Shown here: in pieces, positions 6,777 through 16,252 of the stretch | Layout: each line of letters begins with the position of its first letter | Numbering within the stretch: the stretch's first letter is position 1 | NCBI GenBank assembly: GCA_029007015.1 | Contig: JAQXHB010000111.1 | Coordinates: 1 to 52,857 of the forward strand | DNA length: 52,857 bases | Origin: Bacillota bacterium | GTDB taxonomy: Bacteria > Bacillota > Clostridia > Oscillospirales > Acutalibacteraceae | Direction of reading: 5' to 3' | Made by a program: the position numbers and the translations under genes | Notes under the pieces: model-generated | The model's database searches: none | Told to the model about the DNA's origin: nothing | The model's input: the letters and a program-made list of their open reading frames with translations, nothing else

Positions 6777-8813
6777 TCAGCCAAGTTGTGTGTTGATAGG
6801 CGTCTCGTTGTACGGCTCGCCCTCATCAAAAAAGTAGGAATCGAATATATCCTTTGCAATGACAGCGGCGTTGTTGCCGTAGCCGCCGTTTTCCATAACA
6901 ATGGAAATGGCAATTTCAGGGTTGTCGTAGGGAGCAAAGGCGATAAATACGGCGTTGGTTTTGCCGTTTGCCGCATCGGCGGTACCTGTTTTACCGCACA
7001 CCTTTATCTTGTAATTACCGAACACAGCCGACGATGTGCCGTCCTCGGTCACCCGAAGCATGCCCTGACGCACGGCGTTGTAGGTCGCGTCGGAAAGGTC
7101 AACTTTATTCATCACGGTGGAGAAATCGTCCTTGACCGTTTCGGACATATTGTAACTCATCACCGATTTTATCAGGTGCTGATTGTACCTCGTTCCACCG
7201 TTGGCGAGTGTCGCGGTGTACTGCGACAACTGAAGCGGCGTGAAGGAATTGTAAAGTTGGCCGATGGCCGTCTGAATGGTGTCGCCGGGGTTCCACGGCG
7301 TCGAAAAGACGCTTTGCTTGTACTCCGGACTGCTCAAATTGCCCACCGACTCATTGAGCCCCGATTCAACGCCGGTCGAGACGCCGAGACCGAACTGTTT
7401 GCAATAACTGTTTAGCTGGTTTATACCCAGCAGATATCCCATTTCAAAGAAGAAGTAATTGCACGACTTGGACAGTGCCGTGGCCACATTGATAGCACCG
7501 TGGTAGTGCAGGCAAGACGGCTGATAGTCAGAGTAGCGCGTGTATTTTCTTACGCAGGTGACCGTGTCGTTGGCCGTGATAACCCCCTCCTGCAGTGCGG
7601 CCGTTGCCACCAGCGGCTTAAAGGTGGAGCCGGGCGGATAGGTGCCGTTGAAAGCGCGGTTGAACAGCGGCGTGTTGACGCTGTCTGATGCCAGTTTCTG
7701 GTAATTCTCTTTGTAATCGGTCATGCTGTATGTCGGGTAGGTGGCCGAGGCGAGAATCTCGCCGGAGTTTACCATGGTCACCACAACGGCGCCGCCGGTG
7801 ACGCGGTCATCATCCTTCCTCTTAGTATTCAGTTTATTTATGGTGTCGGCCAGCGAATTTTGCACAACCAGTTGCAACTTCTTATCTATGGTCAGTTGAA
7901 CGGTGTTTCCGTTGACCACCTGCTGAACGGTGCGCTTGTCCATTATCGTGCCGTCGGCGGCAACGGTCAAATCGACCTTGCCGTCGGTGCCCCGGAGATA
8001 ATCCTCGGCCGCCTTTTCGATGCCCGATTTGCCGATTTTGTCATTCATCTGGTACTCGCCGGTCTGCGACAGAGTTTCCCACTCCTCGGCCGACAGCAAA
8101 CCGACCGTGCCGATAAGGTGAACGGCCAGTGTGTCATCGACATACTCGCGCACATATCCATTCTCGATGGAAACGCCGGGCAGGTTGAAACTCGACTCGG
8201 ATATCTGTGTCATCAGTTGCTCCGATATATCCTCGGCAAAGGTGTATGGCGACGACACTGAATAATCGGCCGTCTCCATGCTGTACCTCACGCCCATGAC
8301 CGTGCGCTGAATATCGGCGTCATATCCCTGCAGTTTGTAGCGCGTCACCATGGCGTCAAAGCAATTTTGCGCCGTGGCGTAGTGCGCCAGCCCCAAAAGT
8401 TTGCGCAAACCTGTGACCGCCGAATCGGAGTCAGCCTTGAACTCATAGGGAGCACCCGTCTCCATCGGCAGCAGGTCGACCCACTCGGTGTCGTGCTCGC
8501 TGAGCAGGTCACACAGCGCAATGATGGTCGTGTTCAGTTTGGTGCCGTTCAGTTCGGCGGCATTAAAGACAATGTTGTATCCCACGCGGTTGGTCACAAT
8601 GGGGCGGCCGTAGCGGTCAACTATCTCACCGCGGGCCGCCTTGGTCACCAGCGTGCGGGTAGAGGAGTTGGACGCCTGCGCCAGATACTTGCCGGCGCCG
8701 AAAACCTGAAGTTCGCTCAACTTGACGCAAAAGGCCGAGAGTACCACCAGCAATATTATGATGAGTGCCGTAAACCGCTTGGGGAAGGGCACCTTCCTTT
8801 GATAATAATACAT
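6777..8813 (-). CDS. mrdA: Class B penicillin-binding protein 2 (elongasome transpeptidase)
   Basis: A 678-residue monofunctional transpeptidase that cross-links peptidoglycan during side-wall growth with MreBCD and RodA. It has an N-terminal transmembrane anchor (about 13-35), a pedestal domain, and a transpeptidase domain. The active-site motifs are STFK in PPGSTFKPL (about 394), SCN (about 449) and KTGT (about 605). The start has a GGAGG ribosome site 6 bases upstream. It is 12 bases downstream of mreD, so it is in the mreBCD operon. rodA is not present in the window. This protein is the target class for beta-lactams. Confidence 0.93.
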   Translation of the reverse strand: MYYYQRKVPFPKRFTALIIILLVVLSAFCVKLSELQVFGAGKYLAQASNSSTRTLVTKAARGEIVDRYGRPIVTNRVGYNIVFNAAELNGTKLNTTIIALCDLLSEHDTEWVDLLPMETGAPYEFKADSDSAVTGLRKLLGLAHYATAQNCFDAMVTRYKLQGYDADIQRTVMGVRYSMETADYSVSSPYTFAEDISEQLMTQISESSFNLPGVSIENGYVREYVDDTLAVHLIGTVGLLSAEEWETLSQTGEYQMNDKIGKSGIEKAAEDYLRGTDGKVDLTVAADGTIMDKRTVQQVVNGNTVQLTIDKKLQLVVQNSLADTINKLNTKRKDDDRVTGGAVVVTMVNSGEILASATYPTYSMTDYKENYQKLASDSVNTPLFNRAFNGTYPPGSTFKPLVATAALQEGVITANDTVTCVRKYTRYSDYQPSCLHYHGAINVATALSKSCNYFFFEMGYLLGINQLNSYCKQFGLGVSTGVESGLNESVGNLSSPEYKQSVFSTPWNPGDTIQTAIGQLYNSFTPLQLSQYTATLANGGTRYNQHLIKSVMSYNMSETVKDDFSTVMNKVDLSDATYNAVRQGMLRVTEDGTSSAVFGNYKIKVCGKTGTADAANGKTNAVFIAFAPYDNPEIAISIVMENGGYGNNAAVIAKDIFDSYFFDEGEPYNETPINTQLG

Positions 8814-8825
8814 CGACTACCTCCG

Positions 8826-9338
8826 TCAAATGGCCCTGCGGTGCTCGCGCTGTGACATCCACCGCAAAAGAAAGTAAAACGGCCATGTAAACAGCCACGA
8901 ATAGACCGCTCCTACCAGACTGAAACGCACGAGAAAAGCCGCCGCGTCGCCGGTCGATGGCAGTAGAAAAGCAAGCCAATATATGAAATAATATGCGGCA
9001 CATACCACTCCGCCCAGTACGGCGGCGGTGCGCGGTGCATTGTTGAACATCAGTTCAATCAGCAATGCCACCGCGACAGCCGCGACGGCAAAGAACAGTG
9101 TGTTAAAGCAAAAAAAGCGGCGCGAAAGTATGTCCATCAGCAGTCCTGCGAACAGACCGTATGCAAAGGCGGCCGCCTTGCTCTCGAACATGGCGATGAC
9201 CGTCACAAGCGGCAGCAGCGGCAGAGGACTCACGGCAAAAATGCGCGGCAGCAGACCGATGCCGCTCTGCAGCAGATAAACGGCCGCAAATATTATCGAC
9301 AGCACTATGTAATAGGTGTATCGGCGTCCGTCACGCAT
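8826..9338 (-). CDS. mreD: Rod shape-determining protein MreD
   Basis: A 170-residue integral membrane protein with about five hydrophobic segments, typical in size for MreD. It is recognised mainly by position between mreC and PBP2 and by the N-terminal pattern YYIVLSIIFAAVYLLQSGI. MreD is a membrane partner of MreC in the elongasome. The start follows AAGGAGG, and the gene begins 25 bases after mreC. Confidence 0.88.
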   Translation of the reverse strand: MRDGRRYTYYIVLSIIFAAVYLLQSGIGLLPRIFAVSPLPLLPLVTVIAMFESKAAAFAYGLFAGLLMDILSRRFFCFNTLFFAVAAVAVALLIELMFNNAPRTAAVLGGVVCAAYYFIYWLAFLLPSTGDAAAFLVRFSLVGAVYSWLFTWPFYFLLRWMSQREHRRAI

Positions 9339-9363
9339 ACCGTTGCCTCCTTTTCATACTTTA

Positions 9364-10209
9364 TCAGCCGACCTGATTTTGCCCTGTGAACGAGGTGATG
9401 ACCATGACCTGTGACAATTTGGATATATCAGCCGCCGGCTTGACGGTGACATAGACGGTGATTTCGCCCTCGTTTTGACCGAGCGACTCGACCGTGCCGA
9501 CGGTCAGCCCTGCCGGGAACACCCCGCCGCCGGTCGTGACTACATAGTCACCGATGGCCACCGAGCAGTCGCGCGACAGTCTTTCCAAACGGCACACACC
9601 CTTTGCAACATCGTCCGCCGTTGATGAAATTATGCCGGAGTCTCCGGTGCGATTGTCGGCGGCGCCCACCTTGAGCGTGGGGTCAAACAGGGTGATGACC
9701 ACCGAGTATGTAGGCGCAACCGTGCCGACATACCCCACCAGTCCGTCAGAGGTGATAACCGGGTCGTGCGGACTTATCCCATCCAAACTGCCCGAACTGA
9801 TGGTGAAGGAACCGTACGGGTCGGACGCATCGCGTGCGACCACCGACGCCGGACACAACTCAAAGTCGGTGTTATTTTCTTTGATATTCAAATAGTCCTT
9901 ATAAAACTCATTCTCGCGCAGAGCCTGCTCGTATTCGAGTTGTTTGTCGCGCTGCTCGCTGAGTTGCTCGCGCAGTTCGGCATTCTCCCGCTCAAGTTGC
10001 TCATAATTGCCGTAGGCCGAAAAAAAGCGCGACACCGTCCGGCCGATGCCGGCAAGCCCACTTTGTATAGGCTCGACCACGCCGCCCAAGGCGGTGCCGA
10101 TGGGCGAACTCCAGCCGCCCATGGAGCCGATGACTGCGGTGATCACTATGACTGCGGCCAGCACGATAAGTATGACCCTGAAAAGGGTGCTCTTTAAAAA
10201 TTCTTTCAC
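9364..10209 (-). CDS. mreC: Rod shape-determining protein MreC
   Basis: A 281-residue bitopic protein that couples cytoplasmic MreB to PBP2. It has an N-terminal transmembrane helix (about 8-28), a coiled coil (about 65-105, rich in Glu, Arg and Leu) and a periplasmic-type beta domain with the family stretches DPYGSFTISSGSLDGI and VGYVGTV. It uses a GTG start with AAAGGA upstream, 24 bases after mreB. Confidence 0.93.
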   Translation of the reverse strand: MKEFLKSTLFRVILIVLAAVIVITAVIGSMGGWSSPIGTALGGVVEPIQSGLAGIGRTVSRFFSAYGNYEQLERENAELREQLSEQRDKQLEYEQALRENEFYKDYLNIKENNTDFELCPASVVARDASDPYGSFTISSGSLDGISPHDPVITSDGLVGYVGTVAPTYSVVITLFDPTLKVGAADNRTGDSGIISSTADDVAKGVCRLERLSRDCSVAIGDYVVTTGGGVFPAGLTVGTVESLGQNEGEITVYVTVKPAADISKLSQVMVITSFTGQNQVG

Positions 10210-10233
10210 CTTTTAGTGTCCTTTCGGATTATA

Positions 10234-11247
10234 TCAATACTTTTTGCGGCGATAGTAGGTGTCAAACGGAAGTTGCGCCTCAAGCCGGCGCGCCGTACCC
10301 TCGACCACGCAGTCGAGCGGGTTGTCGGCAATGCGCACCGGTATGCCCGTCTCCTCTGCGATGAGCTTGTCCAGCCCGCGCAGCAGGGCGCCGCCGCCGG
10401 TCAGTACAATGCCGCGGTCAATGATATCGGCCGCCAGTTCAGGCGGAGTTTTTTCCAGCGTGCCGCGAATGGCGTCGATTATGCGGTGCAGCGGGTCGTT
10501 GAGCGCCTCTCTGACCTCGGCGGCGGTGATGGTGACATTCTTGGGCAGGCCGTCAACCAGATTGCGTCCCTTAATTTCCATACTGCCCTCGTCCTCGTAC
10601 TCATAAGCCGAGCCGATGTTTATTTTTATCTCCTCTGCGGTGCGCTCACCGATAAGCAGATTGTGCTTGCGCCGAATGTAGGTGATGATGGCCTCGTCAA
10701 GTTTGTCGCCGGCCACACGCACCGACTGCGAGGTAACGATGTCACCCAGCGATATGACGGCCACCTCACTGGTGCCGCCGCCGATATCGACCACCATACT
10801 GCCGGTCGCATCCCACACAGGCAGGTTGGCGCCCATTGCGGCGGCCAGCGGCTCCTCGATAAGGTCGACCTCGTTGCGCGCACCGGCGTGACGCACAGCA
10901 TCGTAAACGGCGCGGCTCTCAACCTCGGTCACGCCGTAGGGTATGCAGATGACTATGCGCGCGCGGGAGAACAGCGAGCCCTTGAGCGCATCCTTTATAA
11001 ACTTCTTAAGCATGGTAGCCGTGACCTCGAAGTCGGCAATAACGCCGTCCTTGAGCGGGCGCACGGCCACAATGGAGCCGGGCGTGCGGCCAATCATCTC
11101 CTTGGCCTCGGTGCCGACGGCGCGCACCGCCTGGGAGCGCACATCAACGGCAACCACCGACGGCTCACGCATTACTATGCCCTTGCCCTTGATGCAAACC
11201 AATGTGTTGGCGGTGCCCAAATCTATTCCTATATCGCGAGTAAACAT
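10234..11247 (-). CDS. mreB: Rod shape-determining protein MreB
   Basis: A 337-residue bacterial actin homologue that forms membrane-bound filaments guiding side-wall synthesis. The phosphate 1 loop is IGIDLGTANTLV, phosphate 2 is VVDIGGGTSEVAVIS, and the adenosine motif is IVLTGGGALLRGL. The length is standard. The start follows AGGAGG and a sigma-A type promoter. It heads the mreB-mreC-mreD-mrdA operon. Confidence 0.96.
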   Translation of the reverse strand: MFTRDIGIDLGTANTLVCIKGKGIVMREPSVVAVDVRSQAVRAVGTEAKEMIGRTPGSIVAVRPLKDGVIADFEVTATMLKKFIKDALKGSLFSRARIVICIPYGVTEVESRAVYDAVRHAGARNEVDLIEEPLAAAMGANLPVWDATGSMVVDIGGGTSEVAVISLGDIVTSQSVRVAGDKLDEAIITYIRRKHNLLIGERTAEEIKINIGSAYEYEDEGSMEIKGRNLVDGLPKNVTITAAEVREALNDPLHRIIDAIRGTLEKTPPELAADIIDRGIVLTGGGALLRGLDKLIAEETGIPVRIADNPLDCVVEGTARRLEAQLPFDTYYRRKKY

Positions 11248-11289
11248 TACGCGTCCTCCTGATAGTTAATAATCATTATACATACAAAC

Positions 11290-11318
11290 ATTTTAACATT
11301 ATTATGCCAATTTAACAA
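11290..11318 (-). promoter_or_regulatory. Sigma-A promoter of the mreBCD-mrdA operon
   Basis: On the minus strand, TTGTTA (11313-11318) and TAAAAT (11290-11295) are 17 bases apart. They lie in an AT-rich gap, 43 bases before the mreB start. Confidence 0.55.
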
Positions 11319-11346
11319 CACATAATTATCAAATAGTGCACATTTT

Positions 11347-11904
11347 TTATTGAGGGTACAGCCGACGCCAGACTTCGGCCGCCGGCAGACCCATTACAGT
11401 AAAGAAGTCGCCCTCTATGCGGCGCACCAGCACGCGGCCAAGCCCCTGAACGCCGTATGCGCCCGCTTTGTCCATCGACTCGCCCGACGCGATGTAGCGC
11501 TCTATCAGCCGGTCGGTAAGCGGGTAGAACTCAACCTCGGTACTGCACACAAAGACATCACGCACGCCGCCATTTATGATGCAAACGCCGGTATAAACGG
11601 TATGGGTGCGCGCCGACAGACGGTGAAGCATCTCGCGCGCCTCGTCCGCCGTGGCGGGCTTGCCCAGTATGCGGCCGTCTACGGCAACCACAGTGTCGGC
11701 GGCCAGCACGGTGCGGTCGGGGTATCTCTCGGCAACGGCGCAGGCTTTGCGCTCGGCCAGCATGGCGACAGCCCTGTCAGCCGATATGCCGTCAGGCAAA
11801 CTCTCGTCGGTCGGTCGGGTAATTACCTCAAATTCAACCCCCAGGTCGGCCAGTATCTCGGCGCGCCGCGGAGACGCCGACGCAAGTATCAGTCTGTCCA
11901 TCAT
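11347..11904 (-). CDS. maf: Maf family nucleotide pyrophosphatase
   Basis: A 185-residue Maf protein. These hydrolyse dTTP, UTP or modified nucleoside triphosphates to monophosphates and have been linked to septum inhibition. The N-terminal signature LASASPRRAEIL binds phosphates; VLAADTVVAVDGRILGKP carries the catalytic Asp, and SGESMDKAGAYGVQG is the third family motif. Its ATG overlaps the stop of the U32 gene (ATGA), so the two are translationally coupled. Confidence 0.93.
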   Translation of the reverse strand: MMDRLILASASPRRAEILADLGVEFEVITRPTDESLPDGISADRAVAMLAERKACAVAERYPDRTVLAADTVVAVDGRILGKPATADEAREMLHRLSARTHTVYTGVCIINGGVRDVFVCSTEVEFYPLTDRLIERYIASGESMDKAGAYGVQGLGRVLVRRIEGDFFTVMGLPAAEVWRRLYPQ

Positions 11905-13946
11905 TTGACCCCCCTATAATAAAGCCCGCGCGTGAAACTGCCGCCGCACTTATCCCCGCGCCGCCACTCACCGAGGATGCGGTCGCAGTCGGTGCGGCTT
12001 TCATCGGTGAAATAGAGCATCAAGCAGTCAACACCCGTTATCTCGCGGCGGCGGTCGGCCAACCAAAGCGGCTCGGCGTTGAGCAGTTCGGCCGTGCCGA
12101 AACGGCACATCACCGGCAGTACCGCCTGCTTGCGGTCAATCAACTGCCCCGTACAGGCCGAACATCCCACCTGCGCCCTGATGGGGCAAGCGCGCATGAG
12201 CATCAGCGGCAGTCGTCCATAGGCAATGATACAGTTATCGGACACATGTGCGTCAGCGATGTCTCTGAGCGTACTTTCAAAGGAGTGGGTTATGCGCCCG
12301 ACGCCCAGCCGACGCCATTCGGCCGCCGAATAGGAGTTGTATACATTAAGCCCGAAACCGCCATGCACCTTGAAACCCTCTGATTGTGCCAGACGGACGG
12401 CGGCAATGTTGTGGCAAAGGGCGGTGTCGATGCCGGCCTCTGCCGCGGCGCGCAACAGGCGGCTCAGCCTATCCTCAATGCCGAAAAGGCCACGCGGCAG
12501 TTCGGCGGCGACGGTTATGCCGTCACTGCGCAGTCGGTTTATCAGGCCGCCGTGAAGTTCAAAATCGGTCTCAAGCGGTATATACACCGTGTCGACTCCG
12601 AGCATATCAGGCGGTATCTGCGACACATCGGAGAAGCGCGCGGCGGTGGCGGGCGATGAACTGTGGGTGGCCTGCGGCAATGCCAAATCGGGCAAAACAA
12701 ACGGTGTGCCGCCTGCGGCGCGCAACTCATCAAGCCGTTGACAGGCAGAGCGGCGCAAGGCATTTATTTCGCCGGCCGGCATGGTGGCAACACCGTCGGT
12801 CTCGGCGTCAAATTTCTCCAAATAGTATGGCGTTGCGCCCAGTTTAGCGCACAATTCGCGTGCGCGCTCGGCGGTCAAAGGGCGCTCCTTGGCCGGCTCG
12901 GGCACGGCGCCGCTGACCGTTGCAGTGTGGTGACCGTCAGAGACGGTCAACTCGGTCGGGCGGCCGATGCAGACGGTCAGCCGCATATTCACCGCGACAC
13001 TTTGACGCTCGCGGCGGTATAACTCGTGAATGGCGTGCAAGGTACCGCCCGACACAGCGTCATCGGCAGTACGGTGGCCAAAGATAGTGATGTCGCGCTT
13101 GCCCTCAAAATAGCCGTCGGTATGGCCCGACCGCGAAAAGACCTCGCCCAGCCAATCGGCCGATTGACGGTCGATCACGTCGCAGTCGATGGCACTGCGA
13201 AAGGCCGACACAGCGGCGGCGACATATTCGGGCCGCTTCATACGGCCCTCAATCTTAAACGAGGCCACGCCCATGTCGTGCAGTTGCCTAATATGCGACA
13301 GCAGTGACATATCCTTGAGCGATAGAGGATGGGTGCCGTCGGCATATTCGAGGCGGCACGGCTGAGCGCACAGCCCGCGATTGCCGCTTCGTCCGCCGAG
13401 CAGGCCGCTTAAGTAACACTGGCCCGAAACGCACATGCACTGTGCGCCATGGACAAAAGCCTCAATCTCGATGCCGCACTCGCGTCCGACGCGGCACAAC
13501 TCGGCAATTTCCTCTTTGCTGCATTCGCGCGATACGACAACGCGGCAAAAGCCCATTTGCGCCAGCAGCGGCAGAGCCGACGGCGAATGAACCGACATTT
13601 GGGTGGAGGCATGCAGACGCACACCCGGACAGGCGCGGCGTATGAGCGATGCAAGCCCCACATCCTGCAATATAAATGCGTCAACGCCGGCATCGGCCGC
13701 CGCCTTGGCCGTGCTGAGCGCATCGGCCGTTTCGCGGTCGGATACCAGCGTATTAAGTGTCAGATAAACGCGCACACCGCGCACGCGGCAGTAGGCCACC
13801 GCCTCGCGCAGGGCGGCTGAGTCAAAGTTGTCGGCATTTCGTCTGGCGTTAAACCGGTCGGCGCCCAGATAGACTGCGTCGGCGCCGCTTCGCACAGCCG
13901 CGACAAGTGCTTCTTGCGAACCGACCGGTGCAAGCAACTCGCTCAT
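11901..13946 (-). CDS. U32 family peptidase/hydroxylase-like protein with DUF3656-type extension
   Basis: A 681-residue U32 family protein. The N-terminal TIM-barrel-like domain starts with ELLAPVGSQEALVAAVRSG and carries the family stretch SGQCYLSGLLGGRSGNRG followed by LCAQPCR. Four conserved cysteines around it are typical of the iron-sulfur members. The long C-terminal half resembles the larger members such as E. coli RlhA (YdcP), which is involved in 23S rRNA hydroxylation, so RNA modification is as likely as proteolysis. A second cysteine cluster, CPIRAQVGCSAC, is near residue 590. Start and stop codons overlap zapA and maf by 4 bases. Confidence 0.85.
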   Translation of the reverse strand: MSELLAPVGSQEALVAAVRSGADAVYLGADRFNARRNADNFDSAALREAVAYCRVRGVRVYLTLNTLVSDRETADALSTAKAAADAGVDAFILQDVGLASLIRRACPGVRLHASTQMSVHSPSALPLLAQMGFCRVVVSRECSKEEIAELCRVGRECGIEIEAFVHGAQCMCVSGQCYLSGLLGGRSGNRGLCAQPCRLEYADGTHPLSLKDMSLLSHIRQLHDMGVASFKIEGRMKRPEYVAAAVSAFRSAIDCDVIDRQSADWLGEVFSRSGHTDGYFEGKRDITIFGHRTADDAVSGGTLHAIHELYRRERQSVAVNMRLTVCIGRPTELTVSDGHHTATVSGAVPEPAKERPLTAERARELCAKLGATPYYLEKFDAETDGVATMPAGEINALRRSACQRLDELRAAGGTPFVLPDLALPQATHSSSPATAARFSDVSQIPPDMLGVDTVYIPLETDFELHGGLINRLRSDGITVAAELPRGLFGIEDRLSRLLRAAAEAGIDTALCHNIAAVRLAQSEGFKVHGGFGLNVYNSYSAAEWRRLGVGRITHSFESTLRDIADAHVSDNCIIAYGRLPLMLMRACPIRAQVGCSACTGQLIDRKQAVLPVMCRFGTAELLNAEPLWLADRRREITGVDCLMLYFTDESRTDCDRILGEWRRGDKCGGSFTRGLYYRGVK

Positions 13947-14290
13947 CGGCCGCTCAACTTGGTGCGCAGACGGGTGTTTTCGCTCTCGAGCCGCTCTATC
14001 TCGCGGCGCGCATTGGCCAGGTTGAGTTCGGCCGCCGCAGTGTCGTCAACAGCCGCACGAAGCTGCCCGTTCAGCCGCTCGATTTCTGCCAGCGACCGCC
14101 TATAGGAGTCGGCGTAACCGAGAGCCGTCAGCACGCCGACCATGGTGGTTGACAAATATGGCTTTTCACATGACATCTTGGTCATTTTTTCGTCCAATTC
14201 GCGGCCGATGGCCTCAAAATATTCTTTGCCGTCGTCGGCCGTGATGTAGTAATCGTTACCGCCGATGTTCAGCCTGATTCTCTCGCTCAT
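13943..14290 (-). CDS. zapA: Cell division protein ZapA-like
   Basis: A 115-residue protein with the ZapA fold: an N-terminal head (MSERIRLNIGGNDYYIT) and a C-terminal coiled coil (about 60-110, AEIERLNGQL and REIERLESENTRL). ZapA bundles FtsZ filaments at the division site. The ATG follows GAGGTGG. It is the first gene of a coupled zapA-U32-maf unit, upstream of mreB. Confidence 0.85.
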   Translation of the reverse strand: MSERIRLNIGGNDYYITADDGKEYFEAIGRELDEKMTKMSCEKPYLSTTMVGVLTALGYADSYRRSLAEIERLNGQLRAAVDDTAAAELNLANARREIERLESENTRLRTKLSGR

Positions 14291-14464
14291 AATGCCACCT
14301 CATTTTGCTGTATCATTTACATATATAATATAACAAATCTGCCGTGAATTAAAGAGGCATTTGAAAATTTTTGTCGATTGTAGGCATGAAGTCCATAGTT
14401 ATCGGCAAATTGCACAAATATGAGCCGTTAATTACAGCAGATGTGTCATATTTTCTTTTCCCAC

Positions 14465-14493
14465 TTGATAAATTACTGATTATGGTATAAAAT
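14465..14493 (+). promoter_or_regulatory. Sigma-A promoter upstream of the hexapeptide-repeat gene
   Basis: TTGATA (14465-14470) and TAAAAT (14488-14493) are 17 bases apart, 27 bases before the start codon. Nothing else was recognised in the 14291-14464 gap. Confidence 0.6.
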
Positions 14494-14519
14494 TTAACAT
14501 GTAAAGGCGGTCTTATCTT

Positions 14520-15203
14520 ATGACTAATTACTTTGATGAAAATATCATGACGGTCGACCGATTGCTTGATACTTCTCACACCGTTGCTGCCCGTCTGTTT
14601 GAGGAATGTGTCTTTCCGTGGCAGGTGTTGCCGCAGATAGGGGCTTTTATTATCGAGATGGGCCCCACCCTTGACCGGGCGGTTTTTGATGAGGTGTCAC
14701 ACGGTGTGTGGATTGCTAAATCGGCCTCGGTTGCGCCGACCGCGTGCATTAACGGCCCGTGTATCATCGACGAGGGTGCCGAAATACGCCACGGCGCTTA
14801 CATACGCGGCAATGCGATTATCGGCAAGGGGGCCGTTGTCGGCAACTCAACCGAAATCAAGAACGCCGTCTTGTTTGACAAGGCGCAGGCACCGCACTAC
14901 AACTATGTCGGTGACTCGGTCTACGGCTACCGCGCGCACACCGGCGCCGGAGCCGTCACATCCAACCTCAAATCAGACAAGTCGCCGGTCACCGTCATAT
15001 GCGGCGGCCGCAGAGTGCCGACCGAACTGAAAAAGTTCGGCGCCATACTGGGCGACAATGTCGAGGTGGGGTGCAATTCGGTCCTGTGTCCCGGCACCGT
15101 AATCGGCCGCGAGACCACCATCTATCCGCTTTCACGCGTGCGCGGTTTTGTGCCCGAGCACCATATTTTCAAGGCGCCGGACGACATCGTCGAGAAGCGC
15201 TGA
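14520..15203 (+). CDS. Left-handed beta-helix (hexapeptide repeat) acyltransferase-like protein
   Basis: A 227-residue protein dominated by hexapeptide repeats (about 70-205), for example IIDEGAEIRHGAYIRGNAII and VEVGCNSVLCPGTVIG. This is the trimeric beta-helix of GlmU-type acetyltransferases. The C-terminal half matches GlmU-like proteins, but the uridylyltransferase domain of GlmU is absent; the first 65 residues are a short helical region. It is likely a sugar-nucleotide acyltransferase of unknown substrate. It is followed by a lipoprotein gene after 100 bases. Confidence 0.72.
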   Translation: MTNYFDENIMTVDRLLDTSHTVAARLFEECVFPWQVLPQIGAFIIEMGPTLDRAVFDEVSHGVWIAKSASVAPTACINGPCIIDEGAEIRHGAYIRGNAIIGKGAVVGNSTEIKNAVLFDKAQAPHYNYVGDSVYGYRAHTGAGAVTSNLKSDKSPVTVICGGRRVPTELKKFGAILGDNVEVGCNSVLCPGTVIGRETTIYPLSRVRGFVPEHHIFKAPDDIVEKR

Positions 15204-15303
15204 CCAAGGTTAATAAGGTTAATTCTGTGTCTCAAATATGCCGCAGAGAGCAAAACACAGTTTAATATTTCCCGCGGCGGCTGCGGGTATGGAGGATTAA
15301 GAT

Positions 15304-16197
15304 ATGATTAAAAAAATTCTTGCTATCACTGCTGTTGTAACTGTTGCAACTACAATGCTTGCTTCGTGCGGCGGTAATTCCACATCGACGAGCAGCGGCA
15401 CATCTTCGACAGCATCGATAACTACATCCACTGTTGACAACACCAAGATTGAGTATGAGAAAATCGGTGAAGCGTCGGTCAGAAAGGATGAACCCGATTT
15501 GGGTTCAGACCCCTCTGCTGCTGTTCGCGTCATCAGTTTCACCCTGTCCAAGACCGAGTTGTCGCTTCACATCGGCAAAAAGGGCTCTGTTGAGTACACC
15601 ATCATGCCCGAAAAGGTGACCGACCCGTCAATTTACTGGCAGTCGGCCAACGAGAGCATTGCCAAGGTTGACAAGGACGGCAACATCCTCGGCGTAGGCG
15701 TAGGCATCACCACCGTTTCGGGCGAAACCACAGATGGCCGCATCAAAAAGACCATTACCGTTGCCGTATCGGAAAATGAGGGCAACAGCGAAAAGGTTGC
15801 CGAGATGGTCAAACTCATCAATGACTACCGCGTAGCAGAGGGCAAGACCGAGTTGAGTGCTGACAACATCAAACTCAACGGCATGGCCAACCACCGCATT
15901 TACGAGGAAGGCGTTGAATTTGTTACTTCCAAGTACAAGTCCCGTCCTGATGCTACCCGTCCCGACGGCAGTGCGCACGAGACCGTTTACAAGCAGTTTG
16001 ACCTGAGTTGGGCCAGACAGCTTGACTCGCTCGGCTATGTTTATGACAAGAAGTTGACCGCTGAAAACGCTTTCAAGACGATGACATCAAGCGACAGCGC
16101 CAAGGCCGTCATCTGCGGCAACTACGACTATGTCGGCGTCGGATACTACGAGAGAGACGGATACACCTTCTGGACCGTATGGTTCGTGGTTATCTAA
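15304..16197 (+). CDS. Lipoprotein with BIG2 and degenerate CAP-like domains
   Basis: A 297-residue exported lipoprotein. The signal peptide ends in the lipobox LASC (Cys about residue 22), followed by a Ser/Thr-rich linker. Residues of about 78-160 form a BIG2 bacterial Ig-like domain (SKTELSLHIGKKGSVEYTI through GVGVGITTVSGET). Residues of about 165-297 resemble a CAP/SCP domain (INDYRVAEG, TRPDG, TAENAF, YVGVGYYERDGYTFWTVWF). The usual His before TRPDG is Ala, so it looks degenerate. Codon use is less GC-rich than its neighbours. ATGGAGGATTAAG provides a ribosome site. Function unknown; a surface protein is likely. Confidence 0.78.
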   Translation: MIKKILAITAVVTVATTMLASCGGNSTSTSSGTSSTASITTSTVDNTKIEYEKIGEASVRKDEPDLGSDPSAAVRVISFTLSKTELSLHIGKKGSVEYTIMPEKVTDPSIYWQSANESIAKVDKDGNILGVGVGITTVSGETTDGRIKKTITVAVSENEGNSEKVAEMVKLINDYRVAEGKTELSADNIKLNGMANHRIYEEGVEFVTSKYKSRPDATRPDGSAHETVYKQFDLSWARQLDSLGYVYDKKLTAENAFKTMTSSDSAKAVICGNYDYVGVGYYERDGYTFWTVWFVVI

Positions 16198-16218
16198 TCT
16201 GACAGCATAATAACTTAC

Positions 16219-16252
16219 AGCCCCGATGAGCGCACCGCTTGTCGGGGCTTTG
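16219..16252 (+). terminator. Terminator after the BIG2/CAP lipoprotein gene
   Basis: AGCCCCGA and TCGGGGCT arms form a stem followed by TTTG. The T run is short, so efficiency is uncertain. Confidence 0.7.

Noticed and set aside
10216..11262. A 348-codon plus-strand frame
   Set aside because: Antisense to mreB, which is clearly the coding strand.
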